DNA of 64,000 nt from Comamonas testosteroni (GTDB lineage: Bacteria > Pseudomonadota > Gammaproteobacteria > Burkholderiales > Burkholderiaceae_C), in contig NZ_KZ984460.1 in assembly GCF_003569915.1 (NCBI RefSeq), positions 1 to 64,000 of the forward strand, written 5' to 3'. The translations under genes and the position numbers were made by a program. The notes under the pieces are model-generated. The model saw nothing but the letters and a program-made list of their open reading frames with translations. It was not told where the DNA came from and did no database searches. Positions 37,062 through 47,053 of this stretch are shown piece by piece. Numbering within the stretch: position 1 is the stretch's first letter; each line of letters opens with the position of its first letter.

Positions 37062-38180
<1,119 letters not shown>

Positions 38181-38183
38181 AGC

Positions 38184-38582
38184 GTGACTGTGCGAAAGCC
38201 CGATGTCGAAGCCTATGTCCTGATGCAGGACATGCAGGCCATTGCATCGGTGCTTTCGCCCGCCCTCGGGCCCGTGCAGCTCACCCATGAACCCGAGATG
38301 CGCGCCCATGTCTGGCGCAGCGATCACACCAGCGTCATCGTGCGCGAGTCTGCTAATCGCTTTTTCAGCGTCTTTGTGATTGGCAACTTCCCCTGGCGCA
38401 GCGATATCGAACTGGCGCGCCTGCTGGCCAGTCAGCTGCAATGCATCACGCGCTGCGACCCCGAAGCCGAGCACCCGCAGACAGCGCCCAGCACCTTTCT
38501 GGAAATCTGTCCTGCCAGTCATTCAGCCAGCGGGCAGGTGACAGAAAAGTTGATGGACTGGGTGGATGAAGCCGATCAGTGA
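38184..38582 (+). CDS. 132-residue protein between frmA and frmB, unknown
   Basis: A small soluble protein starts with GTG at 38184, 3 bp after the frmA stop; a second GTG two codons on is possible. It has mixed alpha/beta character (HVWRSDHTSVIVRESANRFFSVFVIGNF) and three Cys. No family is recognised. Tight spacing makes co-transcription with frmA very likely, so a role in formaldehyde stress is possible. Confidence 0.7.
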   Translation: MTVRKPDVEAYVLMQDMQAIASVLSPALGPVQLTHEPEMRAHVWRSDHTSVIVRESANRFFSVFVIGNFPWRSDIELARLLASQLQCITRCDPEAEHPQTAPSTFLEICPASHSASGQVTEKLMDWVDEADQ

Positions 38583-38607
38583 GTCCGAGACTTTGAGCGG
38601 CTCAATT

Positions 38608-38664
38608 TGAATAAAAACAGCTTCAAGTCTATAAAACATATAGGCTTACAGCTCATTTTCAGGA
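38608..38664. repeat. Comamonadaceae-type short repeat inside the frm operon
   Basis: AACAGCTTCAAGTCTATAAA, then ATATAGGCTTACAGCTCATT. The arms TCTATA and TATAGG-CT allow a hairpin. It lies between the small ORF and frmB, ending near the frmB ribosome binding site AGGAG. Confidence 0.6.
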
Positions 38665-38671
38665 GTAATCC

Positions 38672-39523
38672 ATGGAACTGAAAAACGCCCACGCCTGCTT
38701 TGGCGGCGCTCAGCGCTATTACGAACACCACAGCTCCGAGATTGGCTTGGCCATGAAGTTCTCGGTCTATCTGCCTCCCAAGGCCGTGATGGGCGAGAAG
38801 GTGCCCGCGCTGATCTATCTGGCGGGACTGACCTGTACCGAAGAGACGTTCATGATCAAGGCCGGTGCCCAGCGTCTGGCCGCCGAACTCAATGTCGCGC
38901 TGATCTGCCCCGACACCAGTCCGCGTGGCGCAGGTCTGGCTGGTGAATCAGATGCCTGGGACTTTGGCGTGGGCGCGGGCTTTTACCTCGATGCCACGAC
39001 CAAGCCCTGGGCACTGCACTGGCGCATGGAGAGCTATATCCTGAACGACCTGCTGCCGCTGATTGGAGCCAAGCTGCCCGTGGATATGCAGCGCCTGGGC
39101 ATCTTCGGCCACAGCATGGGCGGCCACGGCGCACTGACATTGGCGCTGCGCCATCCGGGCGTGTTCAAGTCCGTCTCGGCCTTTGCGCCAATCGCCAATC
39201 CCGTCAACTGCCCCTGGGGTCACAAAGCGTTTACTGGCTACCTGGGTGACGACAGGGCCGAGTGGGCCAAGCATGACGCCAGCGAGCTGATGGCTGCGCA
39301 AACAACAGCACCCTACCCCGCAGGCATTCTGGTTGACCAAGGTCTGGCCGATAAATTTCTGATCGAAAAGCAGTTGCTGCCCGAAGCCTTTGAAGCGGCC
39401 TGCGCCAAAGCAGGCCAGCCTTTGAGCCTGCGCCGCCATGCGGGCTATGACCACGGCTACTACTTTATTCAGAGCTTTATCGATGACCATCTGCGCCACC
39501 ATGCCGCGCAGCTGACAAACTGA
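38672..39523 (+). CDS. frmB: S-formylglutathione hydrolase
   Basis: This 283-residue esterase-D family alpha/beta hydrolase releases formate and glutathione. The nucleophile elbow GHSMGGHGAL has its Ser near residue 149; the oxyanion region is LAGLTCTEETF. The catalytic His lies in HAGYDHGYYFIQSF. AGGAG precedes the ATG. It completes the frmA-orf-frmB set. Confidence 0.96.
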   Translation: MELKNAHACFGGAQRYYEHHSSEIGLAMKFSVYLPPKAVMGEKVPALIYLAGLTCTEETFMIKAGAQRLAAELNVALICPDTSPRGAGLAGESDAWDFGVGAGFYLDATTKPWALHWRMESYILNDLLPLIGAKLPVDMQRLGIFGHSMGGHGALTLALRHPGVFKSVSAFAPIANPVNCPWGHKAFTGYLGDDRAEWAKHDASELMAAQTTAPYPAGILVDQGLADKFLIEKQLLPEAFEAACAKAGQPLSLRRHAGYDHGYYFIQSFIDDHLRHHAAQLTN

Positions 39524-39551
39524 GCTGGAACCTGATTTCAGCGCCCGCTGC

Positions 39552-39576
39552 AGCCGCCTTCATGGGCGGCTTTTTT
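39552..39576 (+). terminator. terminator after frmB
   Basis: AGCCGCC pairs with GGCGGCT across a short loop, with a six-T run. It lies between the convergent frmB and diguanylate cyclase genes. Confidence 0.88.
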
Positions 39577-39581
39577 GTGGT

Positions 39582-40514
39582 TCAGACCATGCTTTGCGGC
39601 GTGATGCTCATGCGCTGGCCGCCTTGCGTCTTGGAGATATACAGCGCCTGGTCTGCGCGGCGCAAAATGCCTTCAAGGCTGGTGTCCGAGGGCACAAAAT
39701 GGGCAATGCCCAGACTCAGCCCCGGTGCCGTGCCGCCGGTCGCATAGGGCTTGAGCAGTTGCTGCCCGGCTTGCAACAACTGCTGCGCAAACGCAGAAAT
39801 CGCCACCATGGAGCGGCCCTGGCAAAGAATGGCAAATTCATCTCCGCCCACACGGCACACCCAGTCCTGCGGGTCTGCCAGTTGCCTGACGGCCTGCGCC
39901 AGCTCGCGCAAAGCCTGATCGCCCACCGGGTGGCCCAGACCGTCATTGATGGCCTTGAAGCGGTCCACATCAAAGCTCAGCACCCAGGCATTTCGCGCAT
40001 GGGTTCTGAAATCGGTATAGGCCTGACTCAGGGCCTGCATCAAAGCCCGGCGGTTGGACAAGCCCGTCAGCTCATCGCTCATGGCCTGCTGCTGCAGCAA
40101 TTGCTGCATGCGCTTGCTGGCCGTGATGTTGCTTGCCACCCAGACCACCGCGCGCTCACCACCCACCATCTGGTCAAGCGCCGTGATGCGCCCCTCAAAC
40201 CAGATGGGCTCCACCGGCCCTTCGATGGGCAGCCCCAGCACATCCTGCGCACTCAGCTCGTACTCGATCACCAGCATTTTCTGGCTGCTCAGCGCCTGCT
40301 CAATGCACTGCACAAACCATTGCGCCTTGGCGGGCACCAGCACCTCGGCAATCCGCTTGCCGACCAGTGAGCTGCCGTCGTGGTAGTAGCGCTTGTCCTT
40401 GCCACCCAGAACGGCGACATACCGACCCGACTGCGTCAGCACAAAGGTCGGGTCTGGCAAGCCTTCGCAGATGGACTGGTACTGACGGGTCGTGATAAGG
40501 GCGGGATCAGACAT
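39582..40514 (-). CDS. PAS-GGDEF diguanylate cyclase
   Basis: An N-terminal PAS domain (about residues 15-130, LPDPTFVLTQSGRYVAVLGG) is followed by a GGDEF domain of about 160 residues. The active-site loop is intact (RVGGDEFAIL), as are the DELTGLSNRRAL start and FDVDRFKAIND metal site. An I-site RxxD is not visible, so feedback inhibition by c-di-GMP may be absent. No membrane segment is seen, so it is cytosolic. I use the ATG at 40514; an ATG 12 codons upstream is less likely. Confidence 0.92.
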   Translation of the reverse strand: MSDPALITTRQYQSICEGLPDPTFVLTQSGRYVAVLGGKDKRYYHDGSSLVGKRIAEVLVPAKAQWFVQCIEQALSSQKMLVIEYELSAQDVLGLPIEGPVEPIWFEGRITALDQMVGGERAVVWVASNITASKRMQQLLQQQAMSDELTGLSNRRALMQALSQAYTDFRTHARNAWVLSFDVDRFKAINDGLGHPVGDQALRELAQAVRQLADPQDWVCRVGGDEFAILCQGRSMVAISAFAQQLLQAGQQLLKPYATGGTAPGLSLGIAHFVPSDTSLEGILRRADQALYISKTQGGQRMSITPQSMV

Positions 40515-40744
40515 AAAAGCACACACCAAAGGGCTGCAAATGAGCGGCAAATCTAGCGGCGAATCTTCTCAGATTCATTTTCTTACATTTCTACAGAAAA
40601 CATACACGGCCTTTGGTTTTTGCTGACCGCAAGACGACTTGCGCCCCAGCACCCCTTGCTCGGCAAGCTCTTTGAAAAGCACTGCCATCACCGCCCCGCG
40701 CCCAATCCAAACCCCAAGATAGATCAGCATTTTTTTGAAACCGC

Positions 40745-40764
40745 AAGGGCAATCGTTATCCCTT
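40745..40764. promoter_or_regulatory. auxiliary LacI-type operator candidate
   Basis: AAGGGCAATCGTTATCCCTT is an imperfect palindrome (7 of 10 pairs) sharing GGCAATCG with the main site; the two centres are 98 bp apart. Confidence 0.4.
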
Positions 40765-40843
40765 TTAATCCATATCAACAAAACAATTTGATGCAAATCA
40801 ATAAATAAACCTATTCCATTTCAAAAAACATCGCAGTAAATTG

Positions 40844-40861
40844 AAGGCAATCGATTGCCTT
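40844..40861. promoter_or_regulatory. LacI-type operator candidate of the dioxygenase operon
   Basis: AAGGCAATCGATTGCCTT is a perfect 18-bp palindrome with a central CG, the usual symmetry for LacI-family sites. It lies 32 bp upstream of the dioxygenase start codon, where a repressor would block transcription. The LacI gene at the far end of the operon is the obvious candidate. Confidence 0.65.
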
Positions 40862-40893
40862 ATTGCGCAATTGAGCCCCACAAGGAGACATTC

Positions 40894-41775
40894 ATGTGCA
40901 ATCTCGGCTCCCCCTCCACTGACCCACAGTCCCTGCTGGCTGCTGTGCTCAAGTCCAACGAGAACACCAGCAACCCACGTCTGCAGAAAATTCTGGACAT
41001 AGGCATCCGCCACCTGCATGCATTTGCACTGGAAGCCGACCTCACTCCCGCAGAGCTGGAAGTGGGCCTGGACTTTCTGGTGCAGATCGGTCAGGCCAGC
41101 GGCCCCAAAAAGCATGAAGGCATCCTGCTGGCCGACATCCTGGGTCTGGCCACGCTGGTGCAGCTCAACGATGCGCGCAATGCCCTCGAAGCCGGCGGCA
41201 CCGAGCCTGCCCTGATCGGCCCCTTCTGGCGCGATCACCAGCCCGAGCGCAAGAACGGTGAATGCATCGCCACCGAAGACACGCCCGGCCCACGCCTGAC
41301 GGTGACGGGGCAGGTGCTGTCTCTGGATGGCACGCCGCTGGCCGGTGCCCGTGTCGAGACCTGGCAGGCATCGCCCAAGGGTCTGTATGAAAACCAGGAC
41401 GAATCCCAGCCCCGCATGAACCTGCGTGGCCGTTTCACGACCGATGAGAACGGCAATTTCTCGTTCACCAGCGTGCGCCCTGCGGGCTACCCCGTGCCGG
41501 TGGACGGCCCCTGCGGCGAGCTGCTGGCCGCGCAGAACCGCCACACCATGCGCCCCGCTCACCTGCACTTTCTGGTGATTGCACCGGGCCACAAGGTGCT
41601 GGCCACGCAGTTCTTTGATGCGGATGACCCACACGCCTATGACGACGTGGTGTTTGGTGCCGTCGGCTCACTGCTGCGCCGCTTTGAATCGGACGGTGAC
41701 GGCGGCTTCAAGCTCGATGTGCAACTGCGCATGGAGCCCGGCGAGACCCGCGTGCCCAAGTGCCCAATCCCTTGA
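40894..41775 (+). CDS. intradiol ring-cleavage dioxygenase (hydroxyquinol/catechol 1,2-dioxygenase-like)
   Basis: The 293-residue non-heme Fe(III) enzyme opens a 1,2-diphenol ring between the hydroxyls. Predicted iron ligands are Tyr in KGLYENQD, Tyr in PAGYPVP, and the His pair in MRPAHLHFLV. The N-terminal helical dimerisation domain, EGILLADILGL and the lines around GPFWRD look closer to hydroxyquinol 1,2-dioxygenases than to CatA. AGGAG precedes the ATG at 40894. First gene of a six-gene operon. Substrate preference is inferred. Confidence 0.88.
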   Translation: MCNLGSPSTDPQSLLAAVLKSNENTSNPRLQKILDIGIRHLHAFALEADLTPAELEVGLDFLVQIGQASGPKKHEGILLADILGLATLVQLNDARNALEAGGTEPALIGPFWRDHQPERKNGECIATEDTPGPRLTVTGQVLSLDGTPLAGARVETWQASPKGLYENQDESQPRMNLRGRFTTDENGNFSFTSVRPAGYPVPVDGPCGELLAAQNRHTMRPAHLHFLVIAPGHKVLATQFFDADDPHAYDDVVFGAVGSLLRRFESDGDGGFKLDVQLRMEPGETRVPKCPIP

Positions 41776-41795
41776 AGCCAATCCAGGAGCAGATC

Positions 41796-42560
41796 ATGAG
41801 TGACCACTTTTCTCCTCTGGACCGACTGGACGGCCAGACCGCCGTCATCACCGGAGGCACCGGCGCCATAGGCGCAGCCACCGCTGCACGTCTGGCCCGG
41901 CTTGGCGCACGCATTGTGCTGTTGCACCGTGGCGGGCCCGAAAAGTCGGCCGAGCTGCTGCAGTCCCTGCCCGGCACAGGCCATGGCGCGGTGACGGCAT
42001 CAGTCACCAGCAGCGCCGAGCTGAGCACCGCCGCGCAGACCGTGCAGCAGCAGTTTGGCGGTGCGCAGATTCTCATCAACTGCGCAGGCCACACCCTGCC
42101 TGTTCCTGCCAAGGATCTGGATGCACTGACCGATGAGCTGATTGACGAAATGTTTGCCAGCAACTGGCGCGGCACGTTTGCAGCGATTCGCGCTTTTGCA
42201 CCACAGCTGGCTGCCAGCGGTGACGGAGCCATCGTCAATGTGTCCTCCATCGCAGGCAGCACCGGCCTTGGCAGCAATCTGGCCTATGCCGCATCCAAGG
42301 CCGGTATCGACGCACTGACCAAGGGGCTGGCCATGACGCTGGCACCCAAGGTTCGCGTGCTGGCCGTGGCTCCCGGCGTGGTGGACAGCGGTTTTGTCTC
42401 GGGCCGCGATGCCAGCTTCAACGCCAAGACCGGCTTGACGATTCCGCTGCAGCGCGTGGGCACGCCCGATGACGTGGCCGCAGCCATCACCGCCTGCTGC
42501 ACCAGCTTGCGTTACGCCACCGGCAGCATTTTTGTGGCCGACGGTGGCCGCCATCTTTGA
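41796..42560 (+). CDS. short-chain dehydrogenase/reductase
   Basis: The 254-residue SDR has the cofactor motif TGGTGAIG (about 20-27), NCAG, the catalytic Ser in NVSSIAG and YAASKAG (Tyr near 165), and the APG segment. It probably acts as an NAD(P)-dependent dehydrogenase on a ring or ring-derived alcohol. CAGGAG precedes the ATG; the gap from the dioxygenase is 20 bp. Confidence 0.9.
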   Translation: MSDHFSPLDRLDGQTAVITGGTGAIGAATAARLARLGARIVLLHRGGPEKSAELLQSLPGTGHGAVTASVTSSAELSTAAQTVQQQFGGAQILINCAGHTLPVPAKDLDALTDELIDEMFASNWRGTFAAIRAFAPQLAASGDGAIVNVSSIAGSTGLGSNLAYAASKAGIDALTKGLAMTLAPKVRVLAVAPGVVDSGFVSGRDASFNAKTGLTIPLQRVGTPDDVAAAITACCTSLRYATGSIFVADGGRHL

Positions 42561-42578
42561 CTTTGCAGGAGACCCATC

Positions 42579-43472
42579 ATGAGCCAGTCCACCATCCTGA
42601 CCTGTGCCGTCACCGGCAATCTGACCACGCCGGAGCAGACCGCATATCTGCCCGTCACACCCGAGCAAATTTCCACCGCCTGCATCGAAGCCCATGATGC
42701 CGGTGCCGCTGCCGTGCATATCCATGTGCGCGACCCCAAGACCGGCAAGCCTTCCATGGACGTGGACCTCTACGCCCTGGTGGTGGACACGCTGCGCCGC
42801 GAGCGGCCCGAACTCATCATCAACCTGACTACTGGCCCCGGCGGGCGCTATGTGCCCAGCGTGGATGACCCCAAGGTCTTTGCCGCAGGCACATCGCTGC
42901 TGCCGCCCGAGGCCCGCGTGGAACATATTGCCGCGCTGCGCCCGGACATCTGCTCACTGGACCTGAACACCATGAATTCCGGCGAGCAGGTGGTGATGAA
43001 CACGCCCGCCAATGTGCGCCGCATGGCCAAGGTCATCCGCGAAGCCGGTGTGGTGCCCGAGCTGGAATGCTTTGACACAGGCGATCTGGTGCTGGCCCAG
43101 CAACTGATTGCCGACGAACACCTGCAAGGCCCCGGCATCTACAGCTTTGTGATGGGCGTGCGCTACTCCCTGCCCTTCACCACACAGGCCATGCAGATGG
43201 CGCTGTCGCTGATTCCGCATAAAGCCGAATGGACCGCGTTTGCCGTGGGCCGCCACGCGTTTCAGTCGGTGGCCCAGGCCTATCTGCTGGGCGGCAATGT
43301 GCGCATTGGCCTGGAAGACACGATTTATCTGGACCGCGGCCAGCTCGCCAAAAGCAATGCCGAACTGGTCACCAAGGCCCGCCGCATTGTGCAGGACCTG
43401 GGTGGCAGCCTGGCCACCAGCGCCGAAGCCCGCCAGCGCTGGGGTCTGCGCCCCAGCAATCAAAAAGCCTGA
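42579..43472 (+). CDS. BKACE family beta-keto acid cleavage enzyme (DUF849)
   Basis: BKACE enzymes react a beta-keto acid with acetyl-CoA, giving acetoacetate and a new CoA ester. The 297-residue TIM-barrel protein has the zinc ligands in AVHIHVRDPKTGKPSM (near residue 47) and the later ECFDTGDL and GVRYSLPF stretches. Within this operon a 3-oxoadipate-like substrate fits, but that is inference. It follows the SDR by 18 bp. Confidence 0.9.
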   Translation: MSQSTILTCAVTGNLTTPEQTAYLPVTPEQISTACIEAHDAGAAAVHIHVRDPKTGKPSMDVDLYALVVDTLRRERPELIINLTTGPGGRYVPSVDDPKVFAAGTSLLPPEARVEHIAALRPDICSLDLNTMNSGEQVVMNTPANVRRMAKVIREAGVVPELECFDTGDLVLAQQLIADEHLQGPGIYSFVMGVRYSLPFTTQAMQMALSLIPHKAEWTAFAVGRHAFQSVAQAYLLGGNVRIGLEDTIYLDRGQLAKSNAELVTKARRIVQDLGGSLATSAEARQRWGLRPSNQKA

Positions 43473-43525
43473 AGCCTTTTCCGATATCCGATTCCCGACT
43501 TCTTCATCTTCCACGAAAGCCCTCC

Positions 43526-44512
43526 ATGACTACAGCCCAATCCCTGCGCCTGAGCGCCAAGGCCGCCACTGCCGCCGACATTGCACCCGCTATCGTCAAC
43601 CAGACCCAGCCCACGGCCGGTGCTGATGAGGCGGTGATCGAAATCTTTGCCGCCGCCGTCAACCCCAGCGATGTGAAAGCAGCGCTGGGCTCCATGCCCC
43701 AGGCCGTCTGGCCCCGCACTCCGGGCCGCGACTTTGCGGGCCGCGTGATTGCAGGGCCACAAGACTGGGTCGGTCAGGATGTCTGGGGCACAGGCGGCGA
43801 CCTGGGTGTAACGCGTGACGGCACCCATGCCCGCTATCTGGTGCTGCCCATCAGCGCCTTGAGCCGCAAGCCCAAAAGCGTTTCTGTCGCCGCTGCCGCC
43901 ACCGTGGGCGTGCCCTTCATCACCGCCAACGAAGGCCTGCGCCGCGCCGGTCTGCGTGGCGAGGGGCAGACCATTGTGGTGTTCGGCTCCAACGGCAAAG
44001 TGGGCCAAGCCGCTGTACAACTGGCAACACGCGCCGGTGCCAATGTGATTGGTGTGGAGCGCGGCTCTGCCCAGTACCGGGGTCATGCGTCCTCCAAGGT
44101 CACGGCCTTCGACAGCCAGGACCCCAATCTGGTTCAGTCCATTCTGGATGCCACCGGCGGTCGCGGTGCCGACATTGCCTACAACACCGTGGGCTCGCCC
44201 TACTTCGATACCGCGCTGCAGACTCTGGCCGTGGGCGGCACGCAGATTCTGATCTCCACCATCGAGCGCAATGTCTCCTTCGACATTCTGGCCTTCTACC
44301 GCCGCAATCTGCAGATGCTGGGCGTGGACAGCCTCAAGCTCACCGTCACCCAATGCGCCCAGGTACTGAACGACCTGCTGCCCGGTTTTGACGATGGCTC
44401 GCTCAAGGCCTTTGACGTGGATGAGTCCTCGCTGATTCCGCTCAGCGGCGCAGCCGATGCTTACCGCAAGGTGCTCAGCGGTTCCATGGACCGCGTGGTT
44501 CTGGCCCCCTGA
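43526..44512 (+). CDS. zinc-free MDR-family dehydrogenase
   Basis: The 328-residue quinone-oxidoreductase-like protein has a GroES fold (AAAVNPSDVKAALG, TPGRDFAGRV) and a nucleotide domain with VVFGSNGKVGQAAVQLA. Zinc ligands are missing. It could reduce an enone such as maleylacetate or handle an aldehyde. It starts 53 bp after the BKACE stop. Confidence 0.88.
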   Translation: MTTAQSLRLSAKAATAADIAPAIVNQTQPTAGADEAVIEIFAAAVNPSDVKAALGSMPQAVWPRTPGRDFAGRVIAGPQDWVGQDVWGTGGDLGVTRDGTHARYLVLPISALSRKPKSVSVAAAATVGVPFITANEGLRRAGLRGEGQTIVVFGSNGKVGQAAVQLATRAGANVIGVERGSAQYRGHASSKVTAFDSQDPNLVQSILDATGGRGADIAYNTVGSPYFDTALQTLAVGGTQILISTIERNVSFDILAFYRRNLQMLGVDSLKLTVTQCAQVLNDLLPGFDDGSLKAFDVDESSLIPLSGAADAYRKVLSGSMDRVVLAP

Positions 44513-44525
44513 ACAAGGAATAGCC

Positions 44526-44876
44526 ATGCATGTCGTCCCGATCGCACAGGCCCCCGCGTACACCGCACCCGGCCATATGCAGATGGCCATGCAGCGCCTG
44601 CAAGGCATGGAGGCCGGCCCGTCCGACAGCGTCTGGATTGGCTGCTCCCTGCTGGAGCCCGGAGGCGGCACCACGCTGGCCGCCTCGGATATCGAAAAGT
44701 TCTATGTCTGTCTGGAAGGTGTGGTGCAAATCACCGCCAAGGCTGGAGATAACAGCCAGGAGACCCACCTGAAGCCGCTGGACAGTTGCCGCATTGCCCC
44801 TGGAGAAGCCCGTCAGTTGTTCAACCCCGGCACCACACCAGCGCGACTGCTGCTGGTCATGCCGCAAAGGACTTGA
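44526..44876 (+). CDS. small cupin-domain protein
   Basis: The 116-residue single-domain cupin has a glycine-rich strand LEPGGGTTLAASDIEKFYVCLEG and a C-terminal PGEARQLFNPG. The typical His ligands of motif 1 are replaced (no HxH), so metal binding is uncertain. It may be a binding or isomerase protein for an operon intermediate. The gap from the dehydrogenase is 13 bp. Confidence 0.8.
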   Translation: MHVVPIAQAPAYTAPGHMQMAMQRLQGMEAGPSDSVWIGCSLLEPGGGTTLAASDIEKFYVCLEGVVQITAKAGDNSQETHLKPLDSCRIAPGEARQLFNPGTTPARLLLVMPQRT

Positions 44877-44923
44877 GAGCCGGCACCCAAGCCAGCCCTC
44901 TACGTTCCATCAGGAGACAAACC

Positions 44924-45922
44924 GTGAACCGCTTTCAAAAATTCGCCCCCTTCTGCTCCCGTCTTGGCGCCGCCCTGCTGTTTGGCACATTGACCATCAG
45001 CGCCGCACAGGCACAAGACCCCGCGTATCCCAACAAGCCCGTGCGCATCATCGTGCCCTTCACCGCAGGCTCGGCTACAGACATCATTGCCCGCGCTGTG
45101 GGTGAAGGTCTGCGCAAGGAATTGGGCAACCAGCCGGTGATCGTGGAAAACAAGCCCGGCGCAGGCGGCACGCTGGGTGCGGCACAGGTGGCAAGCTCTC
45201 CCGCAGACGGTTACACACTGCTGGTGCATTCTGCTGGGCACGTTGCCAATGCGGCGCTCTACCCCGGCCTGCGCTATGACCCAATCAAGGACTTCAAGCC
45301 TCTGGCCATGCTGGCATCGGTGCCCAATGTGCTGGTGGTCTCGCCCAAGAGCAATTACAAAGACCTGGCTGCGCTGGTCGCCAAGGCCAAGGCCGAGCCC
45401 GGCAAGCTGCTCTATGCATCGGCAGGCAATGGCAGTGCCACGCATATGAATGCCGAAAAATTCCGCATCGCCGCGAAAATTGATGCAGTCCATGTGCCCT
45501 ACCGTGGCACGCCCGAGGCAATTACCGACGTGATCTCTGGTCAGGTCAGCTGGTTCTTTGCACCCATTACCAGCGCCATCCCCATGATCAAGGACCACAA
45601 GCTGCAGGCGCTGGCCGTAGGTTCTCCCACTCGCGCCACCGCGCTGCCTGATGTGCCGACCACCGTAGAAGCGGGCTTCCCCAACTCTTCTTACGACTTC
45701 TGGATCGGCCTCTTCGCCCCCGCCAAGCTACCGCCTGCGCTGGCCGCACAAATCAGCAAGGCCACTGCGACGGCACTGCAGTCTGAAGCGGTCAAGGCCC
45801 GCTATGTCTCGCTGGGCGCCAACTATCCGCATGTAGAGCCTGCACAGTTCGAGGCCTTTGTGAAGAACGAATCCATCGCTGCAACTCAGCTGATCAAACA
45901 GGCCAAGATCACGCAAAACTGA
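44924..45922 (+). CDS. Bug/TctC-family periplasmic solute-binding protein
   Basis: A signal peptide (VNRFQKFAPFCSRLGAALLF... ending AAQAQ) precedes a mature domain that opens with YPNKPVRIIVPFTAGSATDII, the Bug hallmark; later DGYTLLV and APAKLPP also fit. The start is GTG at 44924, with CAGGAG upstream. Bug proteins bind carboxylates for tripartite tricarboxylate transporters or for sensing; no TctAB is nearby. It closes the operon. Confidence 0.93.
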   Translation: MNRFQKFAPFCSRLGAALLFGTLTISAAQAQDPAYPNKPVRIIVPFTAGSATDIIARAVGEGLRKELGNQPVIVENKPGAGGTLGAAQVASSPADGYTLLVHSAGHVANAALYPGLRYDPIKDFKPLAMLASVPNVLVVSPKSNYKDLAALVAKAKAEPGKLLYASAGNGSATHMNAEKFRIAAKIDAVHVPYRGTPEAITDVISGQVSWFFAPITSAIPMIKDHKLQALAVGSPTRATALPDVPTTVEAGFPNSSYDFWIGLFAPAKLPPALAAQISKATATALQSEAVKARYVSLGANYPHVEPAQFEAFVKNESIAATQLIKQAKITQN

Positions 45923-45937
45923 GCTGCCACCACATTG

Positions 45938-45964
45938 AAAAAGCGCTCCACCTGGAGCGCTTTT
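45938..45964. terminator. bidirectional terminator between operon and lacI
   Basis: AAAAAGCGCTCCA pairs with TGGAGCGCTTTT. It ends both the six-gene operon and the convergent LacI-family gene. Confidence 0.9.
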
Positions 45965-46986
45965 CATTTTTGACGGGTCGGAGCAGTGGATGCCCGCACC
46001 ACCAATGACGGCGAAAGAATCCGCGTCGTTGTGGCCTGCGCACCATCGTTGATACGCTCCAGCAGCACTTGCGCCGCCTGGCGGCCCATCTCGGCCACGG
46101 GGATATGCACCGTGGTCAGCGGCGGCTGAACAATATCGACAAACGGCATATCGTTGTGCCCGACCAGCGAGATATCGCCAGGGATGGCAATGCCTTTTTC
46201 CCGCGCCACATCCATCACGCCCAGCGCCAGCAAGTCATTGCTGGCAAAGACCGCCGTAAACACAGGCTGCTGCGGGTTCCAGTTTTCAAAAAGCTGACTC
46301 GCCGCTTTCACACCCTCTTCCCGGGTGAAAGCTGCAGCATCCACCACCACGGCTTTTGATGATTCATCAGCGGCCATCAATTCAAGAAAGGCTTTTTTCC
46401 GTGCAGCGCCGGTCGATGAGGCAACAGGGCCCGCCACATGAGCAATGCGCTTGTGGCCCAGCTCGCGCAGGTGCGCCACGGCCAGGCGCACGCTTTCGTG
46501 GTCATCATTGACCACGCTGGAAAAGCGCCGCTCGCCCAAACCTCGGTTGACCAGCACCGTCGGAATCTTCTGCTGCACTGCCTCTTCCAGCATGGCGTCG
46601 CCACTCTCGGCAGCCAGAATCAAAAGACCGCTGACCTGGCGCATCGCCAGCTCCTGCACCAGGCCGGCGCGCTCTTGCTTGCTTTCGGGCGGCTGGGTGA
46701 TCAACGCCAGCATATCGTGCTTGCGCAACTCCAGCTCCAGCCCTTTGACGATGGGCGCAAACAAGGGATTGGCCAGATCGGGAACGATGATGGCCGCCAT
46801 ATTGCTGCGCTTGGTGCGCAGTGACGCGGCCACGATATTGGGCTGGTAGCCCAGGCTGCGCGCTATGGCTTCGATCTCTGCACGCTTGGCGGGCGAGACC
46901 TTGCCCGCCACCCCGCGCAACGCGCGGGACACCGTGGCGGCATGAACTCCAGCGGCTTTTGCAACATCGTCAATCGTTACTGGCAT
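45964..46986 (-). CDS. LacI-family transcriptional regulator
   Basis: The N-terminal HTH (PVTIDDVAKAAGVHAATVSRAL) and hinge helix (SLGYQPNIVAASLRT) are textbook LacI, followed by a periplasmic-binding-like effector domain. Length is 340 residues. It faces the dioxygenase operon and most likely represses it through the palindromes at 40745-40861. The effector may be the operon's substrate. Confidence 0.93.
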   Translation of the reverse strand: MPVTIDDVAKAAGVHAATVSRALRGVAGKVSPAKRAEIEAIARSLGYQPNIVAASLRTKRSNMAAIIVPDLANPLFAPIVKGLELELRKHDMLALITQPPESKQERAGLVQELAMRQVSGLLILAAESGDAMLEEAVQQKIPTVLVNRGLGERRFSSVVNDDHESVRLAVAHLRELGHKRIAHVAGPVASSTGAARKKAFLELMAADESSKAVVVDAAAFTREEGVKAASQLFENWNPQQPVFTAVFASNDLLALGVMDVAREKGIAIPGDISLVGHNDMPFVDIVQPPLTTVHIPVAEMGRQAAQVLLERINDGAQATTTRILSPSLVVRASTAPTRQK

Positions 46987-47053
46987 GGCATTTACTAAAA
47001 GCTGGAGAGATCCTGATTCTAAGTAGCGCAGCCCCAGTCGAAAGACGCCATGA

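Larger units (their letters stand above)
40515..40893. other. divergent intergenic region with operator pair
   Basis: The 379 bp between the diguanylate cyclase and the dioxygenase operon hold no gene. They contain an AT-rich segment (40720-40845) suited to a promoter, and two palindromic sites. Confidence 0.7.
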
